Below, one piece after another: positions 20,701-27,893 of a stretch of 30,693 nucleotides of DNA. The first letter of the stretch is position 1. Each line of letters begins with the position of its first letter. The translations under genes were made by a program, and so were the position numbers. A model generated the notes under the pieces. That model was not told the DNA's origin. It was given only the letters and a program-made list of their open reading frames with translations, and did no database searches. This DNA is from Dunaliella salina (lineage: Eukaryota > Chlorophyta > Chlorophyceae > Chlamydomonadales > Dunaliellaceae), in assembly GCA_002284615.2 (NCBI GenBank), contig MU069560.1, positions 409,054-439,746 of the forward strand, written 5' to 3'.

Positions 20701-23700
20701 GCCTAAGCACTGAGTCAAGCCCGCTGAGTCAACATACAGCTCAACAAGCCACCTTATGCTTCACAAGGTGGGCGACCCCCCACCCCAAGGGATCATGGAC
20801 GCGAACCAACACTGTGCCAACTCTACCAAAGACTTTCGGTGCTTGGCAAGCCTACCCATGACTGTACACTCACAATGACCGCCAGTGCCCAGACAGCAGA
20901 CACGAAAGCCTTGTGGGTGATGCTGAGCCGCTTCTCCTGCACAGGACGCGCGCAGTAACACTTTGCACAGCTGGGGTTGCTTGGTGTCATACCCCTTGAC
21001 AAGGGGCGATTGACTAGAGGCACGCATACCAATACTTAAAGGGAAAGCATTGCGATTGCACCCCTGAGGTCACATGCCAAGATGCTTTCTAAGAAGGAGC
21101 AGACCATTGAAGAATGAGTGCAGATCGCCAACATTCAAACTCAAACGTCCCAACATTCAGACTTGAAATGTCTCAACATTCAAACTTGGTACATAACAGT
21201 TCGAATTTGGAACACAACAATGCACGGTTCGCAGACAGTCAGGTGCTTGTACTTGACTCGTTTCACAGGAAATGACCAAACGCAAGCAAAACTCAGCGTC
21301 TGCCTTGGATAAGAAATTGTGTGGAGGACAGTCCTCATCGGAGACAGCAACCCTACCTTGATCAAGGCTTCCATTTCTTCTGCATGGGAGCTTGTGTTGT
21401 TTGCCTCATCCGATTTTGGCTGCTGCAGCTGCTGCTGCTGCTGATTAAGGAATTTCTCCAGCGTCTGTTGATATGCATCATCTGGTGCCCCGTTCCCCTT
21501 TCTGCTTGTATTGCTGGCTAAGCCCTGACTGTCTCTGGCAGTGAGCGCTGTACCTCCAACAGGCGTCGCCCCATCCAAGCCAGCTTGCCGGGCACCGCTC
21601 TCTCCTGCGCCCCCGCCCCCATGGTCCAGCCAATACGTGCGTGCTGAACGGAAGAAAGCCCTGGACAGCTGCTCCTGCTGCTGCTGCTCTGCTGCCAGGC
21701 GAGGCGGCACCACACGCAGTGCCTCCACCTGCAGGTAGGTGTCAACACACATGCGCAAATGAGAGAAGTGGGGGCTGAAACATGGATTTGAAGGTGCGCT
21801 TTCAAAAGCAACCAGAGATTGAAGGACAACACTGTGTCCTGGGCAGGAAGGATCTATAGGAACAGACACCGGTGAAGGGCTGCATTCACCTTGAAGGGCT
21901 GCATTTGCCTTGAAGGCTGCATTCACCTTGAAGGGCTGCGTTCACCTTCACAGAAGTCATGCAAGGCTGAGCGAGCATGGAATGACACAAACATTCCCTA
22001 AGAAAAAAGTTGTGCCTGCTGGCATTGACATGCCCGAACTTGCCAGTTCATATGCACTAGGCTGCACAAGACCCAGGACAGTTATTGTTGCACGGCATAA
22101 CTTGCAACATGTCGTCCAACTGACTAAAGTCCTGCTTCCAAGGTCACGTACATCACGGGATATCAGGGAAAGCTTGAGTCATGCCGTACAGCAAACTAAT
22201 GACCAAGAGCCATGAAGAATAGCTGACTGAATATATCAAGGCCCACACCGCCCCTGTCGTCTCCTTTTCAACCATTCCATCAGTAAAAGGCCCTGTCTGT
22301 CCAAAAAGCGGCGCTCACCAAGCCTACGAGCCTGGAGTCGCTGCACAGCTGTAGGCAGCGGGCCCTGCTCCAGCCAGCGCGCCGCATTGCCACAGCCACA
22401 CCTTGTAGCACCTGCAGATAGCAACGAGCACATCCAGACAATTGTTACACATTGCAGCACAAGCAGCTTTAGGAGGATTGGGCGACACATCACACACCTT
22501 GCAGCACCAGCAGCTTTTGCGTCAAGGAGGATGCAGCGACGTATGATACATCTTGCAGCATCAGCAGCTTGAAATAGGGTAAATTGGGCCACACACCAAA
22601 AGCAGCAGCTGCTGCTGGGAGTGTGCAGTGCTGATGGCGCGAGGCTTGACTTGCATGTCAAGCCAAGGGAGAGTTTATAGTGAGGGCATGCAGGGTCAAG
22701 GATGTAGCATTATGGAAGCGTTGCAGCAACTTTCCCAAAAGAACTCCAATGCTTGGAGCAATTTCGATAATATACCTCTACCAGTGCTGTTAAGCCTTTG
22801 AAAGGCCGCTAAGCAAGTCAGGACAGGCTCCTCAAGCTCATTTGTTTCTGTTGTGGCAAAAACGCCTCCCGCTTCTAACTCGACACATGAAGATTGACAT
22901 TACAGGACAATTCTCCTCGACACAGGATGTCACTGCAAAAGTAAGTCAAAGTGTTAAACCTAGAAGGAGGTCTGTGCATGGTGTTCAGTTGAGATTGGTT
23001 GCAAGGAAGCCTTAAGCCAACTCAAACAACATGCACAGGGCATGCTGCTGGACTGACGCTGCCGAGGTAAAGGATGTTTGATAAAGGCTCAGCGAGGTAG
23101 GCTGCCAGACACCAGCACTAGAATACTCAGCGGTCCTCCTCTGACAAGCGAGGGAAGCATCGCTACAAAAGCTGGCGAAACAAATCCTTACTGACACAGA
23201 GTTGGCATTGGTGATGGTAATATGCAGTGCCTAGGGCAGTAGCTATGCCATTTTGCAGCAGGACATGCATTGTTCATGCATGCATGGCTGAGTGCGCACC
23301 ATGCAAGCTGCTCCTGCTTTACATCGCATGAGCAAAGCTATGTGCGCTCACGTCCCAACCTACAATGCACACCACACCATCGATAAAACAAAAGGGAATT
23401 TCCTATCACAAGTTCAATTATACAATTCTGTTGACCCAGCGGCAAGCTCAAAAGGACTGCAAATAAAGTGCTTAGTCCTCGGAATGGGCTACCCCTAGGC
23501 CGCTACACAGCAAGGGCATCTGCCCGAGTAAGTTGAAGAAGTTCATGTCAGCCGGAGCTATTTCTGGATTTTGAGGTGGTCGGGCTGAAAAGTTTCAGAC
23601 AACAAAATCTTTGCTCCCAAACATTGTGCTGCACCCTGCTGCACCCAGGTCACCAACACTTGACAGCCCAGAAACTAGATTTGCTTGGTAAGCTCTCCAA

Positions 23701-23983
23701 GTTTTGGGGCAGATGGCAAGCTGACTGGCAAAAGAATGGCTGAAAAATTTTGTAAGATTTTAACAGCACCAGCCACTGCCTCCCACGCCCCTCTGACATC
23801 GCAGAGCTGCCAAGCAATTTAGTTTGGAAGGCCTCTTAAGTTTCAAGGCAGGGGGTGGAGCTGGTGGGCCAGGGCGGCAGCAAGGTGTAAACTCTACAAG
23901 GAAGCAGGTAAAGCTAGGTGCTCGCACCCCATGAATGGGGCTTTTCCAGAGAGGAAAGAGCCACACATGCACGCGCACACACA

Positions 23984-24056
<73 letters not shown>

Positions 24057-27000
24057 GTGCAGCTTCTGCAGGCGTGGGCACAAGCGCTGCGGCCTTGCCG
24101 GCGCCGATTGCAGCAGGGCTATTACCAAGTGGCATGCTTTTCTGGGTGCCCTTGGCCTTGCTACCCTTGGCCATGCGTTCAGCCTCTTCAGCTGCAGCCT
24201 CTTGTGAGGTGCGCTTATATGTGTGCATCATGGTCATCAGTAACTCAGGAGCAGCCAAGCGGCAGCCGCAAGAGGCCCAGCTGGGGTAAAGCGCAGCCGC
24301 CAGGTCCAGCACCTGTGTTCGAGGAGCAGGGTCCAAGGCAGAGGTGGAGCCTGACGTGCTAGGTTCAGCACAGGGGAAGGGCAGCAGTCTGGTCCAGTGC
24401 GTACTCCAGAAGACTCTCAAGCAACCAAGTGCAGGGACCTAAAACTCTCAAGCAACCAATTGGAGAGACTTGAAAGTCTCAAGCAACAAAGCGCAGGGAC
24501 TTAAAACTCTCAAGCAACCAAGTGCAGAAACCTAAAACTTCCAAGCAACCAAGTGAAGGGACCTGCAAACCCCCTCAGGAGAAGCTGGACATCAGGGTGC
24601 AGAAGCAGCTGAGGACTGCAGCCATGCTTTTAAACAGGAGGTGCCAGAGCTGGAAAACTTTCCTGAGCCTGTTGGTTCCAAGACAGCCTCAATTTCCTCC
24701 TGCGTCCAAAAAAAAGGGATAGCAAAGGATTGCCACACCACCACCACAGTGCATGCAGAAACCTCCCTTTAGCGCTTCCAGCCAGCCTACCTGCTCCGGC
24801 GTGTCCATCTTGCGCAGGGCCTGCTTCAGCTTTGGCCGCGTGTCTTTGCGCGGCACCAGGCTGGCAGCTGCAGCAGCCAGCACAGCAGGTGGGGGTTGCG
24901 CAGAAGCACCATGAGAAGCTGCTGCAGCCGCAGATGACCGTTTTTGCAGCTGGCGTCCAGCTGGCGCCAGTGTGGGCTTGCTGCTGGGTTGTGCTTGCTT
25001 GGAGGGGGGGGAGCCAGCTGGCACGCGTTCCAGGTAGGTAGTGCCATCCTTGGCAGTGGACTGGCGCAGCACAAAGCCGGCAGCCTCGAGGCTCTGGGCC
25101 CAGGAAGACGAGCGGCTGGGGGCAGCTGGGCCGGCCTGCTCCTGCTCCGAAGCATCTTCAGGCATCCCTGGCTCCGGAGTGTGTGTGCGTGCATGTGTGT
25201 GTGTGTGATGTAAACATTTCTTACCGGGTGTACTGGATGTTACCAGCAATTAGGAGACCCTGCTGGGAACAGGCCTGCAGGGCTATGTTCTCACAGCACA
25301 ATGTCCAGAGCAAAGAAGCCGGACAAGTGCATCTGTAATATGCCTACCAGCAGCAATTCTGAACACAGACAGAAATATGTCCTCCAGGACCAGTGCAAAT
25401 CAAGACTTTTGGGGAGGGCGAAGCATACACAATTCAAAACACATGAACACGTGAACGCACTGCTGGTGGTCACAGCATAGTCAAGGGACAAAGGAGCGCT
25501 CTGTCATCACTGCATGCTTCCTGCTAACACTCTTTCTTCTCTACACACACATACACCAAACCCTGCACGTGTGAGAAGGTCTTGCACCTTCTCTTTCTCA
25601 TCGCTCAATTACCCTCACTTCTATTGTTATAGAGTGTCAGACCAAGCTCAACCCTTCAGGGTTCAAGGGATCCCATACAAGCAGACCTCTCCTTTCCCCC
25701 GCAAGAAGCCTCAACTCACCATGCAGCTCTTCCTCCGTCCAGTCCATGTCACTCCGAGCCCCATCCTCGCCCCACTGCTGATCTGCATCCTCCTCATTGT
25801 CATCTGAACCACTCCACGACTCCTCCACTTCGTCAAGGGACCCAGAGCCATCACCCCTGATGTGCACCATCCGCTTCATCAACCGCAGAGCCTCCAGCAA
25901 CCCAGGGTTCCTGACCAGAGCCAAGCAGGTCAGCGTCAAAGCAAAACCCAGGTTCGAGCAAGATACAGCAGCATGTGCAAGCTTAAGGGTGCAGATGAAG
26001 CAAGTGCAGGTGCTACAAACGTCTAGAGAGGGAGAGCAATTAAAGCAGCAGTGCTCATCTGGGCCTGGAATCCCCACCAGGGCAAGGCGTCAGCAGCAGG
26101 AAGGAAACAAAGCAACTCAACACTTAGTTAGCGAGAGAAGTCCGCAGCAGTTTCCATCAGGGACTGGATATCCCACCAGGACAAGGGTATTAGCAGCAGG
26201 AAGGAAAACAGCAGCTCACTACTAATACAAGCAGGAGGAGTTGCTTGCTCAGCGACCACCAAAGTGGCCCAGGGTGGCCCACCCGGCCCTGCGCAAGTCA
26301 CTTCCCTTCCCTTGACACCAAAAAAAGAGTCAGTACTGGAAGCACCCATCAAGGATTGATATGCAGACCAGCGCAGAGCAACCAATTTTGCACCCCATGA
26401 GTTCAACACTCACAGCCGTAGACTGGCAGCCAAACACTCACCTTCGCGCATACAAGGGATCCAGCTCCACGACTGGCCTACCCCCGCCACTGCCACTCTC
26501 AGCACCAGCATGCACTCCCGCAGGCATTGCACTAGGGTACACTGTCCTCGGGTGACTAGCCCCAGCAACAACCCCCTTGCTGCCACCGAGGCTGCTTGCG
26601 TTCCCCTTGCCTGCCGTTGGCGCACTTGTGCTTGCTGTGTAGTGGCTAGCCTGGCGTGCATCCTGCTGCTCCAAGCGCATGCGTGCAAAGCCTGTGGACA
26701 ATTGTTGAAAGGACATGCCATGGATAATTGTTAGGGGAGAACGGACATGCCATGGATGGAGCCATCCCATGTGCATATATGTCACAAGTGGAGTGCTGTG
26801 CACCATGCGCATGAATCTATGCACTTTTGCTGTCCCCTGCACCCACCGTCCAAGCTGTCCAAGGCCCAGTCCTGCTCCATCACACCAAGCATGGTGGCTG
26901 TAGCTGAAGATGCACTGCCTGGCGCGCTGTTCAGCTCCTGCATCAAGCGCATCTCTGAAGCAGGTGGCGAGCTGGAGGTGCTGGGATGCTGTCCTTTGCC

Positions 27001-27612
27001 TGCGGTCAACAAAAGACGGTCACATTTGTAACAGAGCAATGAGCTGCAGAGCAGAGGGTACCTTTTCCTGAATTATTGCAAAATGCAGAAACCAACAAAA
27101 GGTTACACGAATTTGAAGGCATGCAGAAAGAAGCCATGCACAAGAGAAAGAAACCAATGAAAGGTTACACGAATTTGAAGGCATGCAGGAAGAAGCCATG
27201 CACAAGAGAAAGAAACAACAAAAGGTTTCAAAGGTTTCACAAATTTGGAAAAGAAGCCATACACAGGAGAAAGAGCGGACACATTCTGATGACGTGACGC
27301 AAAATTTTGAAGCCTTGCACACATCAGCAAGTATGCACCTGCAGCCACATCCAACTCCTCCCCTTCCTCTTCTGCATCATGGTTTGCCAAACTTGGCCTC
27401 TCTTTCTGCCTCTTTCTGCGCTTCAGTAAGGGGCGTTGGAAGCCTGAAATCCGTCTCCTTGTGGTGGGCTTAGCTGCGACTTTCAGGTACAATTCACGAT
27501 AGTTGAAAATTGTTAGCATATTTAATATAAATAACAGCTCGTGGGAGAGCAAGCTTTGAAGCCCTTCCCAAACTTCTTTTGAGGACGAACAAATATGGTC
27601 GAATATAGTCAT
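14142..27612 (-). CDS. OPR-like protein with C-terminal RAP domain (13 exons)
   Basis: Exons in order: 27339-27612 (start uncertain), 26847-26999, 26442-26691, 25720-25910, 24791-25167, 24055-24312, 22319-22411, 21357-21728, 20874-20936, 18521-18691, 15958-16749, 14516-15250, 14142-14450. The total is about 1345 residues. Signs of the class are helical repeats with AVRVLWAFATLGGPPP, ANVAWALAAS, FVSAVWALAVI and AGCCWALAV, plus a terminal RAP domain (VDISLPHLKLAIEADGPSHF ... MKRRHLRALGWAVVSIPF). In green algae such proteins act in chloroplasts or mitochondria on processing, stability or translation of specific RNAs. The target cannot be told from sequence. Ser-, Gly- and Gln-rich linkers separate the helical parts. 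Introns carry minisatellites, a (TG)n tract and the N gap, so an exon could be missing, mainly between exons 6 and 7 or in the gap. Confidence 0.75.
14411..14476. repeat. Tandem duplication (2 x about 38 bp) over exon 13's 3' splice site
   Basis: AGCTGGCACCCAATCGGTGC (14411 on) and AGCTGGCAGTCAGTCAGTGC (14449 on) are followed by the same AAAGAT. On the sense strand each copy has TGCCAG followed by CTTC, so two candidate acceptors lie 38 bp apart. Confidence 0.7.
14516..15250 (-). CDS. RAP gene exon 12
   Basis: The acceptor CTCTATGCAG joins in phase 0. The exon starts with a Gln/Pro/Ser/Thr-rich linker of about 80 residues, then a helical part (SGAEHALWSAHEAFLRCSRA, CLTSMRMMHVLEDSSSG, ERSLGSVQARASALLKFCCC). 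The end is uncertain: GCG|GTGAAA (exon end 14516) and AAG|GTGCTT (14537) both keep phase 0 and leave introns of 65 or 86 nt. Confidence 0.7.
15958..16749 (-). CDS. RAP gene exon 11 (264 codons)
   Basis: The exon lies between acceptor ATGCCTGCAG and a perfect GTAAGT donor at 15957, with both ends in phase 0. It opens with SDAVRVLWAFATLGGPPPQ, a good match to the OPR-type helical motif. A long Ser/Gly/Ala-rich linker follows, then a second helical unit with LSSFTTSQLAGCCWALAVMP and SAWAHLLQRLAGVGG, a Gln tract, and AVLSQIWQ. The largest exon of the gene. Confidence 0.85.
16723..17455. repeat. Minisatellite, about nine units of about 75-110 bp, crossing exon 11's 3' splice site
   Basis: Unit starts (GGCTGG-like) are near 16731, 16825, 16903, 17015, 17114, 17192, 17299, 17343 and 17436. 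The first two match at 31 of 32 bases across GGATGCCACCCGACTGCAGG. The proximal unit includes 19 coding bases of exon 11 (16731-16749) plus the acceptor. Distal units lie in the intron. Four of them keep a sense-strand CAG at the acceptor position. Confidence 0.85.
17633..18430. repeat. (TG)n microsatellite interrupted by a 695-base N gap
   Basis: TG repeats enter the gap (N at 17712-18406) and leave it, so the gap probably spans a long dinucleotide tract within intron 10 of the RAP gene. Hidden exon sequence cannot be excluded, although exons 10 and 11 join in phase. Long X-containing frames across the gap are meaningless. Confidence 0.9.
18521..18691 (-). CDS. RAP gene exon 10 (57 codons)
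   Basis: The acceptor CACATGCAG leads into GGPTLYSTEVEALLQIAKAG, GSSWRFYEGEGANVAWALAA, SRHWSRRLADLEEGLVQ, then a GTATGG donor; both ends are in phase 0. ANVAWALAAS is the most typical OPR-like helix in the gene. The first eight codons are part of the minisatellite upstream. Confidence 0.85.
18667..19311. repeat. Minisatellite, 12 units of about 53 bp, crossing exon 10's 3' splice site
   Basis: The unit is close to AGTGCTGAGCACTGTGGGGC, then CGCCCTGCACATGTGCATTG and GTAGTACAATGTC. It repeats from 18667 to about 19311, with a higher-order pairing visible (units 3-4 resemble 8-9). The proximal unit includes exon 10's first 25 coding bases and its acceptor. Nearly every unit keeps an AGG at the acceptor position on the sense strand. 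Confidence 0.9.
19312..20873. other. Rest of RAP gene intron 9
   Basis: No further exon, RNA gene or clear repeat was seen apart from a short (CAG)n near 20446-20466. Open frames here are short and have no helical-repeat character. Confidence 0.45.
20874..20936 (-). CDS. RAP gene exon 9 (21 codons)
   Basis: A micro-exon between acceptor GTCCTGTGCAG and a consensus GTGAGT donor, with both ends in phase 0. It encodes EKRLSITHKAFVSAVWALAV plus I, with the typical helix phrase SAVWALAVI. Motif, phase and splice sites all agree. Confidence 0.75.
21357..21728 (-). CDS. RAP gene exon 8 (124 codons)
   Basis: The acceptor ACCTACCTGCAG and donor GTAGGG are both in phase 0. It begins VEALRVVPPRLAAEQQQQEQ, continues with LSRAFFRSARTYWLDHGGG, a Gly/Ala/Ser linker, then YQQTLEKFLNQQQQQLQQ and an acidic helix. 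Two Gln tracts come from CAG/CTG runs. Confidence 0.8.
21869..21947. repeat. Tandem repeat, four units of about 20 bp
   Basis: TTGAAGGGCTGCATTCACC and close variants repeat in the intron between exons 7 and 8. They do not reach a splice site. Confidence 0.85.
22319..22411 (-). CDS. RAP gene exon 7 (31 codons)
   Basis: The acceptor CTATCTGCAG leads into VLQGVAVAMRRAGWSRARC then LQLCSDSRLVGL and a GTGAGC donor; both ends are in phase 0. An overlapping longer frame was set aside because it would break phase with exons 6 and 8. No strong motif, so confidence is moderate. Confidence 0.55.
22397..22598. repeat. Minisatellite, four units of about 50 bp, crossing exon 7's 3' splice site
   Basis: CACACCTTGTAGCACCTGCA at 22397 matches CACACCTTGCAGCACCAGCA at 22493, with related units near 22447 and 22546. 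The proximal unit contains the first 15 coding bases of exon 7 and its acceptor. In distal units the acceptor CAG has become CTG or similar. Confidence 0.75.
22620..23984. other. RAP gene intron 6, no further exon supported
   Basis: About 1.4 kb of unremarkable sequence. A minus-strand frame at 23012-23197 was considered as an exon but lacks good splice signals and motif support. Confidence 0.4.
23985..24054. repeat. (CA)n microsatellite starting at exon 6's 5' splice site
   Basis: On the sense (minus) strand this is a (GT)n run that begins exactly at the donor of exon 6: GCACAG then GTGTGTGT. The intron's first 70 or so bases are the microsatellite. Confidence 0.9.
24055..24312 (-). CDS. 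RAP gene exon 6 (86 codons)
   Basis: A pyrimidine-rich acceptor ending CTCGAACACAG leads into VLDLAAALYPSWASCGCRLA, APELLMTMMHTYKRTSQEAA, a Lys/Ala-rich stretch, and PTPAEAAQ. The donor is the first GT of a (GT)n tract. Both ends are in phase 0. Confidence 0.75.
24412..24562. repeat. Tandem repeat, about four units of about 35 bp
   Basis: CTCAAGCAACCAAGTGCAGG and GACCTAAAA-like phrases repeat in the intron between exons 5 and 6. Confidence 0.85.
24791..25167 (-). CDS. RAP gene exon 5
   Basis: The acceptor CTCCGGAGCCAG gives a phase-1 start that joins exon 4's phase-1 end; the donor GTAGGC is phase 0. It encodes MPEDASEQEQAGPAAPSRS, then a compact part (SLEAAGFVLRQSTAKDG, TTYLERVPAG), a Ser/Ala/Gln-rich linker, and RPKLKQALRKMDTPEQ. 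A CA/TG-rich tract lies just upstream in the intron. Confidence 0.8.
25720..25910 (-). CDS. RAP gene exon 4
   Basis: The acceptor GGCTCTGGTCAG starts in phase 2 and joins exon 3; the donor GTGAGT is phase 1. It encodes NPGLLEALRLMKRMVHIRGD, then a strongly acidic linker (SLDEVEESWSGSDDNEEDAD) and MDWTEEELHG. The non-zero phases match on both sides, which is strong support for the model. Confidence 0.85.
26065..26218. repeat. Tandem repeat, two units of about 95 bp
   Basis: CCACCAGGGCAAGGCGTCAG and CCACCAGGACAAGGGTATTAG are each followed by CAGCAGGAAGGAAA. Located in the intron between exons 3 and 4. Confidence 0.75.
26442..26691 (-). CDS. RAP gene exon 3
   Basis: The acceptor CAATTGTCCACAG starts in phase 1 and the donor AAG|GTGAGT ends in phase 2. 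It encodes FARMRLEQQDARQASHY, a Ser/Gly-rich linker, then GGGRPVVELDPLYARR. A 15-bp phrase, GGACATGCCATGGAT, is duplicated 30 bp apart just upstream of the acceptor (26711 and 26741). Confidence 0.8.
26847..26999 (-). CDS. RAP gene exon 2
   Basis: The acceptor TTTTGTTGACCGCAG and donor GTGGGT are both phase 1. It encodes GKGQHPSTSSSPPASEMRLM, QELNSAPGSASSATATMLG, and VMEQDWALDSLDG. Phase matches exons 1 and 3. Low-complexity N-terminal region with no domain. Confidence 0.75.
27083..27270. repeat. Tandem repeat, three units of about 60 bp
   Basis: AAAGGTTACACGAATTTGAAGG... and AAGAAGCCATGCACAAGAGA repeat in intron 1 of the RAP gene. The third unit is diverged. It does not reach a splice site. 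Confidence 0.9.
27339..27612 (-). CDS. RAP gene exon 1 (5' end uncertain)
   Basis: The certain part is TTRRRISGFQRPLLKRRKRQ, KERPSLANHDAEEEGEELDV, AAG, with a GTGCAT donor in phase 1. The frame stays open to an ATG at 27612 and has another at 27519. An AT-rich stretch with TGCTAAC about 40 nt before a possible acceptor near 27465-27475 could instead mean that an intron ends here and the true start lies in a further 5' exon. An organelle transit peptide is expected for the family but not evident. Confidence 0.5.
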
Positions 27613-27770
27613 TGCATTTACAAAGCTCAATGCTCAAACAACATCTTTTGGGTTCGTTAGATGTGTGCAAGCACAGAAGTATTGCTGCTCTAGGCAGAAC
27701 CAGGCTGGGAGGAAAGAGCCACCTGAGAATACACAGGCAAGTAGCTAAACAGTCACCATCCCCTTATGCA
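27613..27770. promoter_or_regulatory. Shared upstream region of divergent RAP and GSS genes
   Basis: At most about 160-300 bp separates the likely start codons of the two head-to-head genes, so promoters must overlap or be shared. No TATA box or known motif stands out. Confidence 0.4.
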
Positions 27771-27893
27771 ATGTCATCGTCAGCACCCTCAACCGTTGAT
27801 GGTCTCCTTCAGCCTGCGGACTTGGAACTGAGTGATGCACAGCTGGATGAACTGGCGAGTGATGCCATGGTGTGGGCGAGTCAGCATGGGCTG
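27771..27893 (+). CDS. GSS: GSS exon 1
   Basis: 41 codons from ATG to a GTGAGT donor, phase 0. Encodes MSSSAPSTVDGLLQPADLEL and the first helix ending WASQHGL. Confidence 0.85.

Noticed and set aside
22236..22411. Longer overlapping minus frame (with AARWLEQGPLP) instead of exon 7
   Set aside because: It would need a phase-1 start and leads to a stop, breaking the phase-0 join with exons 6 and 8.
23012..23197. Possible extra RAP gene exon on the minus strand
   Set aside because: No acceptor/donor pair in phase and no helical-repeat motif; exons 6 and 7 already join in phase.
23914..24420. Long frames with Cys-Val or His-Thr repeats at (CA)n tracts here and at 1.4 and 7.5 kb
   Set aside because: Dinucleotide repeats are open in all frames. 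Only the part next to 24055 has independent coding support.
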